Positions 6,397 through 14,072 of a DNA stretch of 57,013 bases are shown one piece after another. The stretch is taken from positions 1 through 57,013 of IMG/VR virus record IMGVR_UViG_3300021425_000044; one strand, 5' to 3'. Source of the stretch: a virus. The position numbers and the translations under genes are program-made. The notes under the pieces are model-generated. The model was given only the letters and a program-made list of their open reading frames with translations. It made no database searches and was not told the DNA's origin. Each line of letters begins with the position of its first letter. Position 1 is the stretch's first letter.

Positions 6397-7316
6397 CCTT
6401 GTGCCCGCCCCCGATCGTCGTAGCGCTGTTCTATAATGGTGCGGAACTGAGGTCCCATGCCTATCCTGCGCCCGACCAATGCACCCCCGGTGGAGGTGGA
6501 GAGGGGTAGAGGTTCCTGATAAGGTCTATTCTTAACTGAGACAGCCGACCGGAAAGGTACCTTACCCTCGTTACCTTTCTCTATACGCTTGTAAGCGAAA
6601 TCCTGAGCCATAGGAGTGCTCCCAGGGTCATCTAGTACGTCCCTCTCCCAGGAGGTTACTGCGGTGCGCGGGGCGATGATGCTCTTCTTGAATCCAGGAG
6701 TCTCTTCGGTGTCTTCAAGGTTATCCCCTTCGATGTAATTATGGTACTGGATGGGCCTTCCCTGGTGTAGCGCTCGGGCACCCGCCTGCGCCCTAGCCGT
6801 CCCATTTTGCCACTCAAGGGAGTCATAATTATCCCTGGGGGCCATATCGCCCGCAGACTCTACGATGGACTCCGGTATTTCGTCCTCGTACTCTCCACTC
6901 TCTAGGCGGGCACCGTACTCGGCAGCGTTAGCCTCCCGGTCAGTGAACACACCGGGAGCCTTCTTCTTGGTCAGGCGGCGAGCGTAGACGCTAGCTGTGT
7001 CTCCAGACGGCTTGCTCACATCGTCAAACAAGTCGTAGTTGTCGTACGCTTCGCCCAGGTACTGAGCACGGCTCTTGGCACGCTGGGAGGTGCCGTCACC
7101 ACCGAGGGGGAGCGCCCCTGCACGGTCAGCAGCTTGGCCCCTGGTCCCGTAGTGAGCCATGGGGGCGTTCCCGAAGTCAGAACGCCCAGAGCCGTGGTAG
7201 ATCGGGTTCTCCGTCGCTAGCCACTCGTCCATACTCTTCTGTCCAGGGCGTTTAGCGGCAGTCTGGTACTCAGACGAGTCGAACAACGATAGCTGCTGAG
7301 AAAGGTTATCCTTCAT
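6393..7316 (-). CDS. ADP-ribosyltransferase-like protein with clamp-binding-like peptide
   Basis: A 307-aa protein. Near the N-terminus (8-12) is QLSLF, identical to the bacterial sliding-clamp binding consensus. After SMDEWL it has NPIYHGSGRSDF (His41), then AHYGTRGQA and SVYARRL, resembling the N-terminal H-motif and core strands of Arr-like and other ADP-ribosyltransferases. The catalytic Glu cannot be assigned by eye. The paralogue at 10.9-11.8 kb shares SMD-W, NP-YHGS, YARRL and TSWERDVL, so these residues are under selection. Target and activity are unknown. Confidence 0.6.
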   Translation of the reverse strand: MKDNLSQQLSLFDSSEYQTAAKRPGQKSMDEWLATENPIYHGSGRSDFGNAPMAHYGTRGQAADRAGALPLGGDGTSQRAKSRAQYLGEAYDNYDLFDDVSKPSGDTASVYARRLTKKKAPGVFTDREANAAEYGARLESGEYEDEIPESIVESAGDMAPRDNYDSLEWQNGTARAQAGARALHQGRPIQYHNYIEGDNLEDTEETPGFKKSIIAPRTAVTSWERDVLDDPGSTPMAQDFAYKRIEKGNEGKVPFRSAVSVKNRPYQEPLPLSTSTGGALVGRRIGMGPQFRTIIEQRYDDRGRAQG

Positions 7317-7372
7317 AGTCCTATATATTCAACTTTAACTGACCAGGGACTTGTTGTTTATGCCCTGGTAGC

Positions 7373-7792
7373 TCACGCTCCACCGTCTCCACCGTCTCCC
7401 ATATCTCCACCGTCTCCCATATCTCCACCTTCATAGTAGCTGGTCGGGAACCGGTCTAGGGCTTCCATCGGGTAACCCATCATGTTATCAAATGCGTTGC
7501 TGGGTCCACTTACCTTGTAACGTTCTCCTACTTTCCCCTCAGCGAAGCCCTCGGGCAGAGGCTCCAGGACGTGAGGGTTCGCAGTTGGGAACTGGTTATC
7601 GTAACCGTCCCCATCCACACCGCCTCCACGAGCAGAGTCCAAAAGCGTATCAGGAGCGTTGGCGTTACCATCACTCATAACGTCTGCGGGGTGACGGGCT
7701 GCACCCATGTTTCCCTGGTTCGGGTAGATCTGCCGGGACCCTTGTGGGTACTTGAAGTCTTTGGAGTTTGAGAATTGATGGTCTGAAAGCAT
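7373..7792 (-). CDS. Gly/Asp-rich hypothetical protein
   Basis: A 139-aa low-complexity protein (Tyr/Pro/Asn-rich start, RGGGVDGDGYDNQFP in the middle) with GDMGDGG repeats at the C-terminus. It resembles the unknown low-complexity proteins at 30.7-32.9 kb in style. A TATGAT box lies 6 nt before the ATG. Confidence 0.6.
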   Translation of the reverse strand: MLSDHQFSNSKDFKYPQGSRQIYPNQGNMGAARHPADVMSDGNANAPDTLLDSARGGGVDGDGYDNQFPTANPHVLEPLPEGFAEGKVGERYKVSGPSNAFDNMMGYPMEALDRFPTSYYEGGDMGDGGDMGDGGDGGA

Positions 7793-7798
7793 AGAGAT

Positions 7799-7804
7799 AT
7801 CATA
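7799..7804 (-). promoter_or_regulatory. -10 box, leaderless layout
   Basis: TATGAT on the minus strand ends 6 nt before the ATG at 7792. No strong -35 box is visible. Confidence 0.5.
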
Positions 7805-7860
7805 TCACAACCCATCTCCAAATAATTGCAAGATTAACTTATTACTACCTCGCTGTGTGT

Positions 7861-7889
7861 TTGAAAACGTCAATCCTAGCCGATAGAAT
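7861..7889 (+). promoter_or_regulatory. Promoter of nrdJ
   Basis: TTGAAA, 17 nt, TAGAAT read rightward. The -10 box ends 10 nt before the ATG at 7900, giving a leader of only a few bases and ruling out use of upstream in-frame GTG codons. Confidence 0.65.
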
Positions 7890-7899
7890 AGCTTGTCCT

Positions 7900-10086
7900 A
7901 TGACACTTACAGACTCCTCTCTCGCTACCCCGCCCGCCCTCACAGACGAAGTTATCACCTCGTTTATGGATGACAAGATCCTTGCAGAGGATCTTCCTGC
8001 CCCCCAGTGGGGGCCGGTTGGTCGGGAGGTTTTTGAGAGAAGTTACTCTAGGGACATCATCGATCCCTCGGGCCTGGTGGTGGATAACTGGACCTGGCAG
8101 GTCCCCGAGTCTCGTACCACCGAGTTGTGGGGTGACACCGTGCGTCGTGTTGTCAGTGGAAACATTGGGTACGCAGACGACATGGGGATTAATACCAGCC
8201 CGTGTGAGGTGTTGGACCTGTTCCGCATGATCTACGATTTCAAGATCGTCCCCGCAGGTCGTCATCTGTGGATGACTGGCGTACCGGGTGCGGCCCTCAA
8301 GAACTGTCACCGCGCAGGCTGGAGCAAGGATATTACAGACCACTTCCGATTCCTGGCTATACAGCTTTTCCAGGGTGGCGGTGTCGGTGCAAACTACTCC
8401 AAGTTCTATCGTGAGCGTGGTGGTAACGTCGTCGGTAATGTGGACGTTCGTGTCACCATTTCGGAGAGCCACGATGACTACGCATCAGTCAAGTCGTCTG
8501 CTGACGGTATGTGGATTGGGGACGAAGACTTCAACGTGCTTCCGTTCGTAGTTGAGGACACCCGAGAGGGTTGGGTTGACGCATGGGTTGAGCTTATTCG
8601 CCTGTACCACACCCCAGGAGATCACCATGTTGTGTTTGACCTGACAGAAGTTCGTCCACATGGTGCCCCTCTCCGTGCGTTCGGTGGTAGGGCATCCGGC
8701 CCATCGCCTCTTGCAGGCTCACTCGTTTCTATTTCGGCTATCCTTGAAAAGGTTGAAACTGACACCCTTATGTCGGCCATCGACGCCATGGTCATCGACC
8801 ACTACATCGCTTCTGCAATCGTCGCAGGCGGTACCCGCCGCAGCGCCCGTATGTCACAGCTTAACTGGAATGACCCAGAAGTATTCGACTTCATCAAGCA
8901 TAAGCGCAATGATCCCTCGGTCTCGTGGAGCACTAATATCTCTGTTGTTCTGGACGATGACTTCCACGCAGCCCTTGAGGGTGGAGACGCTCACGCTTCC
9001 GAGGTTCTCCACGCTATCGCAGAAGGTATGGCCGCTGACGGCGAGCCGGGTATCTACAACCTATCTCTCGCTCAGGTAGGAGAGAAGCGGGACGTGGGTG
9101 CCACCAACCCTTGTGGAGAGGCCATCTTAGAAGAGCATTACGACCCTGAGACAGGTGAAGGCTCTGCCAGCGGTGAGTCGTGCAACCTGGGATCGGTGGA
9201 CATGGATGCCATCGGAAACAACCATACGGAGACTATTGAGGCATTCCGCCTAATGTCACGATTCCTGTACCGTGCAACGCTCGCCCCCATCTATGACGCT
9301 GACCAGGCTGAGATTGAGTTCCGCAACCGCCGTCTCGGTGTGGGCATCATGGGCTTCCAGGGTTGGTGCGCCAGCCATGGTATCAAGCTGACCGAGTTCC
9401 CTGACAGCGAAGATCTAATGAACAAGATGGTAGAGTATCGTCTTGCGTGTCGTGACGCCGCCGATACCCTGGCTGAGGAGCTTGGTCTCCCTGCGCCGAT
9501 CAAGGTTACAGCTATTGCCCCGACTGGCTCTATTGCACAGCTACGGGGTACTACGGCAGGGCTTCACCCAGTGTACGCCCGGTACTTCATCCGTCGTATC
9601 CAGTACGCTGACACCGCCCCCACGCTTCAGGAGATGATCGACGCCGGATACCCTATTGAGGATTCCATTTACGCTGCCCATACCAAGGTCGTATCTATCC
9701 CTGTTAAAGACATCATCCTCGACCGCCATGCGGAGGAACTCATCGAGCAGTCCGACGAGGTTGGTGTCGGTAGCTTCCTGGCAGTTCAGGCATCTCTACA
9801 GGACACCTTCTGTGGGGGGCTTGATGGTCAAGCTATTTCTGCTACGGCCCAGATCCCGCCAGACACTAACCCTGACCTCCTTACAGAGACACTATACGAG
9901 TACGTTCACCGTATTAAGGGTGCCACTGTGTTCCCTGCTCTCAGCCGCCCCCAGCAGCCCATTACTTCAGTGTCTAAGGGTGACTGGGCTATTGCTCTTC
10001 TGGAATTGAGTAACTCATCTACTACCACTCTTCACGGAGACTCCAACGACGGTGATTGCGTTGGGGGAGCTTGTCCCATCCGGTAA
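7900..10086 (+). CDS. nrdJ: Class II adenosylcobalamin-dependent ribonucleotide reductase
   Basis: Reduces ribonucleotides to deoxyribonucleotides using a thiyl radical generated from coenzyme B12, supplying dNTPs for phage replication. The 728-aa length fits the monomeric RTPR type (about 740 aa). NPCGE at 403-407 carries the radical Cys405 with its Asn and Glu partners; Cys136 (NCHRAGW) and Cys428 (SCNLGS) fit the reducing pair; Cys720 and Cys725 (CVGGAC) at the tail fit the re-reducing pair. PTGSIAQLRGTTAGLHPVYA is the typical active-site barrel region. The start at 7900 is set by the promoter. It is transcribed alone, between two leftward operons, and ends before strong hairpins. Confidence 0.93.
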   Translation: MTLTDSSLATPPALTDEVITSFMDDKILAEDLPAPQWGPVGREVFERSYSRDIIDPSGLVVDNWTWQVPESRTTELWGDTVRRVVSGNIGYADDMGINTSPCEVLDLFRMIYDFKIVPAGRHLWMTGVPGAALKNCHRAGWSKDITDHFRFLAIQLFQGGGVGANYSKFYRERGGNVVGNVDVRVTISESHDDYASVKSSADGMWIGDEDFNVLPFVVEDTREGWVDAWVELIRLYHTPGDHHVVFDLTEVRPHGAPLRAFGGRASGPSPLAGSLVSISAILEKVETDTLMSAIDAMVIDHYIASAIVAGGTRRSARMSQLNWNDPEVFDFIKHKRNDPSVSWSTNISVVLDDDFHAALEGGDAHASEVLHAIAEGMAADGEPGIYNLSLAQVGEKRDVGATNPCGEAILEEHYDPETGEGSASGESCNLGSVDMDAIGNNHTETIEAFRLMSRFLYRATLAPIYDADQAEIEFRNRRLGVGIMGFQGWCASHGIKLTEFPDSEDLMNKMVEYRLACRDAADTLAEELGLPAPIKVTAIAPTGSIAQLRGTTAGLHPVYARYFIRRIQYADTAPTLQEMIDAGYPIEDSIYAAHTKVVSIPVKDIILDRHAEELIEQSDEVGVGSFLAVQASLQDTFCGGLDGQAISATAQIPPDTNPDLLTETLYEYVHRIKGATVFPALSRPQQPITSVSKGDWAIALLELSNSSTTTLHGDSNDGDCVGGACPIR

Positions 10087-10117
10087 AGTCCCACTGGTGT
10101 AATCGTTACCATATTTG

Positions 10118-10163
10118 GACCATCATTTTCCCGTTCTAAGAGCTGAATAGGAAAATGATGGTC
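10118..10163 (+). terminator. Hairpin after nrdJ
   Basis: A perfect 14-bp stem (GACCATCATTTTCC / GGAAAATGATGGTC) closes an 18-nt loop between converging genes. A/T runs inside the arms would supply U-tracts in either direction, so it may act bidirectionally. Confidence 0.6.
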
Positions 10164-10166
10164 TAG

Positions 10167-10252
10167 GGGATATCAGGGATATAAACTTGATGGTTTAATT
10201 GTCGCGGTCGAGGTGTACCCCTGATATCCCTTTAGAGGGGATATGATATCCC
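10167..10252. repeat. GATATC-rich inverted repeats
   Basis: GGGATATCAGGG at 10167-10178 pairs with CCCTGATATCCC at 10219-10230 (12-bp stem, 40-nt loop), followed by the near-palindrome GGGATATGATATCCC at 10238-10252. The CTGATATCCC word also occurs in the 11-bp repeat array at 19.77 kb. Probably part of the convergent terminator zone. Confidence 0.45.
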
Positions 10253-10254
10253 TT

Positions 10255-10416
10255 CTAATTATCGCTAAAAAGTGTACCCTGCTCACCTTGTGACTTTTGT
10301 CTTTTGCCTAGGACCGACCTTAGGGTGCGCCTAAGCGATCGTCGCTTAACTTGACTGGGGTGTCTATACGACGGAATTGGAGACCCTTTTTCTTCATGTA
10401 GAAGAGTCTCACACAC
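10255..10416 (-). CDS. Small basic protein ending in a clamp-like peptide
   Basis: With the GTG at 10416 the product is 53 aa, strongly basic (KRRSLRRTLRSVLGKRQK), ending GEQGTLFSDN. The end resembles the QxxLF peptides on neighbouring genes. An upstream TTG (10455) would lengthen it into the previous gene. No homologue recognised; the reading frame is only moderately supported. Confidence 0.45.
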   Translation of the reverse strand: MCETLLHEEKGSPIPSYRHPSQVKRRSLRRTLRSVLGKRQKSQGEQGTLFSDN

Positions 10417-10423
10417 TACTGTA

Positions 10424-10585
10424 TTATCGGCCCCTGGCCCAGCCCCCGCCGACAAAGTTAGCTACAACAGACTCATCCTTATAGGAACGTCTGGAGATAA
10501 CACCGCAGCACTGTGGGGGGCTTTCACGGTCCTCACCATTAAGAGTCTTAGAACACTCTTTACACCTGAATGCGTAGTTAGCCAT
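10424..10585 (-). CDS. FmdB-like zinc-ribbon miniprotein
   Basis: A 53-aa protein starting MANYAFRCKECSKTL with a second pair, PPQCCG, giving a CxxC...CC(x) metal-binding pattern like the N-terminal FmdB-type zinc ribbon. It overlaps the upstream gene by one base (TGATG). Such proteins are proposed regulators, but the role here is unknown. It is the third of three consecutive zinc-finger miniproteins. Confidence 0.65.
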   Translation of the reverse strand: MANYAFRCKECSKTLNGEDRESPPQCCGVISRRSYKDESVVANFVGGGWARGR

Positions 10586-10749
10586 CAGGACTTATCCTCT
10601 TTGTCAGGATCAGCTTCTCCTCCGAACATGCTGCTAATCCCTTCCTTCTTATTGGTAAGGTTTTCACCACACACCTGACAATGCTTAGCAGGGGGACCTG
10701 TCATACGTGTGATGGTGCGTACGCTTGGGTGCTTACATACTCCAGTCAC
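10585..10749 (-). CDS. Zinc-finger miniprotein
   Basis: A 54-aa protein with GTG start (VTGVCKHPSV) and a central KHCQVCGENL, giving C-x-H and C-x2-C ligand pairs. The start overlaps the upstream stop and the end overlaps the next ATG, so the three miniproteins are read as a coupled unit. No specific family. Confidence 0.6.
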   Translation of the reverse strand: MTGVCKHPSVRTITRMTGPPAKHCQVCGENLTNKKEGISSMFGGEADPDKEDKS

Positions 10750-10907
10750 GACGGCACCTTCACTGACTTCTTAACACCGTGCGTTGGCACTTTATTAAAG
10801 GTGAACTTGGTCCAGATGAAACCGCACTCAGGGCACTCGTCCCCGTTGATCGCTTTCTTACCTGATCCAGGGCACTCTGTAGGGAAGTTGTAGTTGTCGT
10901 AAATCAT
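10746..10907 (-). CDS. Zinc-ribbon miniprotein
   Basis: A 53-aa protein with TECPGSGKKAI followed by DECPECGFIW, a short zinc ribbon similar to many phage miniproteins (C-P-G-S-G, then C-P-x-C-G). The basic tail (KKSVKVPS) may bind nucleic acid. First of three coupled small genes. Confidence 0.65.
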   Translation of the reverse strand: MIYDNYNFPTECPGSGKKAINGDECPECGFIWTKFTFNKVPTHGVKKSVKVPS

Positions 10908-10928
10908 GGGGCGTAGCCTACCATATAA

Positions 10929-11828
10929 TTAGTCTTTTGGCAACTCAATCTTCTGAGTAACTGCCCCCTGGTTCTCAGCACTCGACATTGCCGAGGAGAA
11001 CTGGTAGGAGCTAATGTTGGGGGCCATGTCTTTGAAAGACCCTGTATGAGGCTCTCTGAAAGGTACAGACCCTTCCTTACCGGAGTCGATACGCTGTCGG
11101 GCGTATCTCTTTGCATCCTCTGATGCCCGAGGGGCCTTTAACACATCCCGCTCCCAGGAGGTAGTTGCCTCGGGGGGCGCTACGTACGAAGGCATTGAGG
11201 AGCCTCCATCCTCGTACTCGTTCTTATATGATATGGAATGGCCCTGTTGCATATCTTTCATACCCTGTCTAGCGGTACGGGCACCCGGCTCATTCCTATC
11301 AAATAGTGCTTCGTTCCCCCCATCACCGTGTACACCATAATCAGGACGTAGCACTCCAGCACTGCCCTCGGTAGACGGAGGAATACTTGCCCCCTCTTCC
11401 CACCGGAAGCCAACCTCAGCAGCATTAGCTTGCTGGTCAGACATTGGAAGGTTCTTAGATATCCCCATAGAGGGGTCTTCACGAGGAGTCTGGTCGATCA
11501 ACCGCCGAGCGTAAATACGCCCTTCATGCTCCGTTTTGACCGGCGTCATCGGATCATCCGACTTCACCCCGTAGTACCTGTTGTTGTCAGATGCACTATG
11601 AGCAATGCTGGAAGACATGTCCTCGATACGCGCAAGGGCCTGGTCTTTGGTACCAAAATGATGTACAGGTGCCTTAGTCCAGTCTGAGCGCATGGAGCCG
11701 TGGTAGACAGGGTTAGTCTTGTCCACCCAGTCATCCATTGACAGCTCTCCTAATTCAGGGGGTGGGCTGTTGTAGTCGTCCTTGTCGAAGAGGGTGAGCT
11801 GCTCAAACTGGTCTTTATTCAGAGTCAT
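10929..11828 (-). CDS. ADP-ribosyltransferase-like protein with clamp-binding-like peptide
   Basis: A 299-aa paralogue of the 6.4-7.3 kb protein. It has QLTLF at residues 10-14, SMDDW, NPVYHGSMRSDW (His43), VHHFGTKDQALAR and RIYARRL, then TSWERDVL. The YHGS strand and the HFGT/A-R helix fit an ADP-ribosyltransferase fold, but the catalytic Glu is not assignable by eye. The ATG at 11828 is chosen over the GTG at 11834 because the promoter's -10 box ends directly before that GTG, making the upper codon untranscribed. Confidence 0.6.
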   Translation of the reverse strand: MTLNKDQFEQLTLFDKDDYNSPPPELGELSMDDWVDKTNPVYHGSMRSDWTKAPVHHFGTKDQALARIEDMSSSIAHSASDNNRYYGVKSDDPMTPVKTEHEGRIYARRLIDQTPREDPSMGISKNLPMSDQQANAAEVGFRWEEGASIPPSTEGSAGVLRPDYGVHGDGGNEALFDRNEPGARTARQGMKDMQQGHSISYKNEYEDGGSSMPSYVAPPEATTSWERDVLKAPRASEDAKRYARQRIDSGKEGSVPFREPHTGSFKDMAPNISSYQFSSAMSSAENQGAVTQKIELPKD

Positions 11829-11834
11829 GTACAC

Positions 11835-11862
11835 ATCATACCACGTCGTACCCTGTTGTCAA
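11835..11862 (-). promoter_or_regulatory. Promoter, leaderless layout
   Basis: TTGACA, a 16-nt spacer and TATGAT on the minus strand; the -10 box ends 6 nt before the ATG at 11828. This is the clearest leaderless promoter in the window. Confidence 0.7.
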
Positions 11863-11872
11863 ACCACTACCG

Positions 11873-12640
11873 CTAGGTGTAGGGGTACGGATCGGTCGAA
11901 GATCCTTTAGACCTAGCCTCTTTAATGTCGTTGTGGTGTACAACCGGGATGAGGGTGTCGGGGGCGATGTCCATAGACGCTGCAATACGGTGGTGGCCCC
12001 CCACTATTTGAGGCTTACCCTTCATCCCCTTTGTCTGACCTAGATGCACCGGGTTCTTTACTCCTTCGGATTTGATCTTAGAGTGTAGGGTGTTACCAAA
12101 GCTGTAATAGTTGTCAACCCTGTCGTTGTACTCTTGATCGACACGGTTATCAAACGATTCCAGTGCCTCATCGTACGTGTTGGTACCTCCAGTACGGTAT
12201 TCAGGGTAGCCGTCACGATCGCCCACGTGGTCGTGAGCATCGGTGTAGCCAGGCTCCATTTCCTTTACCTGCTCAGTACCCCCAATGGCGTGCATATAGT
12301 CCGATTTCCTCATTTGGGACTCTTCTAACTTTCGGCTCCATAGCTCCTCGTCAGTCTCTTCCCCAGGGTTGTACTTATAGGGAAAGGTAGTGCCCCCCTC
12401 TCGTGGGGGCTTGGAAAACCCGCTATGGGTATAGTTAGGGTCTCCTTTAGTGTTGTGAGAACGGAACGTCCCCGAGGTGTCGCCCATCCATCCACGAACA
12501 TGATCGTAGTACCCGTGTTCGTTTTTCTGCATACGATCTCCGTCCAGGGGCTGGTACTTACTCGTAATCTCTTTGGGGGTCATAAACATTTTGAGCTGCT
12601 CGCCGCCCGTTGCCGAGGTACTAGGACTAACTCGTCTCAT
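11873..12640 (-). CDS. ParB-like domain protein
   Basis: A 255-aa protein whose C-terminal region has the ParB/Srx-type core: GVKNPVHLGQ, then PQIVGGHHRIAASMDI with the GHHR nucleotide-binding motif, then DTLIPVVHHND. Such domains bind or hydrolyse nucleotides, or act as nucleases in phages. The N-terminus has GEQLKMFMTPKE (clamp-peptide-like QLKMF) and a long Tyr/Asp-rich linker. It lies between two ART-like genes, overlapping the upstream one by 14 nt. No ParB HTH region is present, so plasmid-type partitioning is unlikely. Confidence 0.7.
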   Translation of the reverse strand: MRRVSPSTSATGGEQLKMFMTPKEITSKYQPLDGDRMQKNEHGYYDHVRGWMGDTSGTFRSHNTKGDPNYTHSGFSKPPREGGTTFPYKYNPGEETDEELWSRKLEESQMRKSDYMHAIGGTEQVKEMEPGYTDAHDHVGDRDGYPEYRTGGTNTYDEALESFDNRVDQEYNDRVDNYYSFGNTLHSKIKSEGVKNPVHLGQTKGMKGKPQIVGGHHRIAASMDIAPDTLIPVVHHNDIKEARSKGSSTDPYPYT

Positions 12641-13097
12641 TTGCTGTCTCCTGAAAGATGTGATACCCGTCTTTGGTGCGCCGTTCGCTCGGGAATACGA
12701 ACCCTACATGTCTCTTCACTTCAAAGCCCTCACGGTCGATGGGCAGTGTATTGGACTCAGGCATGTAGACCCGAGGGTCACCGTCCTTGGCATACTTCTT
12801 CGACTTCTCGATGTCGATATGGAGCGCAGGGTGGACCTCGTACTCGCTCTTGGGACCGACCTCGTAGACACTGGCAAACAACCGGCCCTGACCTTCACGT
12901 GGCTCCGCAGCCCCCTTGAGACCAAAGTAGCTCGCTGTGGATGTGCTATCGGCCCCGAACGCTGCCCTCTCACCTTTCATATGAATGGTGTCAGGAGTAG
13001 GGTCAACAGTGTCGCCTGGGGAGAACCCATGTCCGCTGCCGTGGTACACAGGACCGTCAGGCTGCATGGCGAACTGGGAAGAAAGATTATCTTTCAT
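12627..13097 (-). CDS. Arr-like ADP-ribosyltransferase
   Basis: A 156-aa protein, the most Arr-like of the three ART candidates: GPVYHGSGHGFSPGDTVDP near residues 15-33 matches the H-motif and GD loop of rifampin ADP-ribosyltransferase, FGADSTSTASYFG fits the Tyr/Ser helix, and GRLFASVYEVGP the central strand. Arr-type enzymes modify small molecules or macromolecules with NAD+; the substrate here is unknown. It begins MKDNLSSQFAM, echoing the MKDNLSQQLSLF start of the paralogue at 6.4-7.3 kb, but the clamp-like peptide has decayed. Confidence 0.6.
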   Translation of the reverse strand: MKDNLSSQFAMQPDGPVYHGSGHGFSPGDTVDPTPDTIHMKGERAAFGADSTSTASYFGLKGAAEPREGQGRLFASVYEVGPKSEYEVHPALHIDIEKSKKYAKDGDPRVYMPESNTLPIDREGFEVKRHVGFVFPSERRTKDGYHIFQETANETS

Positions 13098-13277
13098 CCT
13101 TGTGACCTTCTCGGTAGCCGCCCCCCGTATCTACGGTAGAGTACGTGAACTGGGTATCGTTAATAACACTCATCAAGCGCGCCCCTATGGTGTGAGTGAG
13201 TAGACATGTATAGAGTATAGCTTACCTATCAAGACGCCGACTGCGAAACCATTTTCTCAGAGGTATAATTATCAGCG

Positions 13278-13309
13278 TAGGTATAACAATAGGTATAACA
13301 ATAGGTACA
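13278..13309. repeat. 12-bp tandem repeats (TAGGTATAACAA)
   Basis: Two exact copies and a partial third of TAGGTATAACAA, A/T-rich, in a 225-bp gap between leftward genes. A related AGGTATAA begins at 13261. It may hold operators for the gene starting at 13097; no complete promoter could be fitted. Confidence 0.55.
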
Positions 13310-13322
13310 GGACCTATAACGG

Positions 13323-14000
13323 TCAGGTATCCAGCGACAACTGTTCCTGTTCCTGTTTCTGAGTCTGTCGAGCGTCACTCTTGCGCCCGAGGATAGACCG
13401 CACCGTATTGCGGCCCCTGTTTACTTCCCCTGGAGAAACAACTTCTCCACCAGACCAGTCTCCCTTCGGTGCCCTCCAGAAACCTACCGAATTCGTGGCG
13501 TGTCTCTCAAAGCCCTTATCAACGGCCCCCTTATCTTTCAGTCTACCCACCAGATTGTCCGAGTGTTCACTCAGGTCCGTGTCTGGAGTGAGCGAGTAGC
13601 CTCTCTTCATTGCGTCATTTTGGGCAATTCCTAGGAGGTTCATGCCAGCGACCTTAGCAGAGGTGGTGTTCGTACCTCCCATGCTCACTACGGTTGCCGA
13701 ACCGGGGGAGTTGAAGTGGTCAAAGAGCTTTTGTTGGCCTTGTTCCGGCTGTACGATCTTCGACGGAATACCCGACGTGTCCCAAGTGTCCGACACCACT
13801 TCATCCTCATCGTTCCAGTTTCTATAAACGTCCGCAGGGGGGCGATAGCTTACAACCACGTGGCTGTCCATATCATGCTCATCGGGGGCGATATTAGACG
13901 GTTGGGGGCGTGAGTCCGACGAAGCGTGGTTGTAGTGTATTTCTCCAACCGAATTCCATCGGCTAGCGTCCCGAACATAGGCACCTTTTTTAATGGTCAT
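13323..14000 (-). CDS. Hypothetical protein with terminal QLSL motif
   Basis: A 225-aa protein of unknown function, first gene left of the origin-like region. It contains GQQKLFDHF near the middle and ends EQEQLSLDT, both resembling clamp-binding peptides. The central helix region (TSAKVAGMNLLGIAQNDAMKRG) and the KGFERHATNSVGFWR segment show no recognised fold. The ATG is fixed by a TATGAT box 6 nt upstream. Confidence 0.62.
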   Translation of the reverse strand: MTIKKGAYVRDASRWNSVGEIHYNHASSDSRPQPSNIAPDEHDMDSHVVVSYRPPADVYRNWNDEDEVVSDTWDTSGIPSKIVQPEQGQQKLFDHFNSPGSATVVSMGGTNTTSAKVAGMNLLGIAQNDAMKRGYSLTPDTDLSEHSDNLVGRLKDKGAVDKGFERHATNSVGFWRAPKGDWSGGEVVSPGEVNRGRNTVRSILGRKSDARQTQKQEQEQLSLDT

Positions 14001-14006
14001 ACCCTT

Positions 14007-14012
14007 ATCATA
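14007..14012 (-). promoter_or_regulatory. -10 box, leaderless layout
   Basis: TATGAT on the minus strand with AAGGGT between it and the ATG at 14000. The -35 region is not near consensus. Confidence 0.5.
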
Positions 14013-14072
14013 CCACTTTGGGGGCCTATTGGACCACTTTTTGGGTGTGGGTGCCGTGTGTTACCTACCCAC

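Noticed and set aside
11873-12640. Partition system parB
   Set aside because: Only the nucleotide-binding ParB core is present; no HTH, no parA and no parS-like sites near it.
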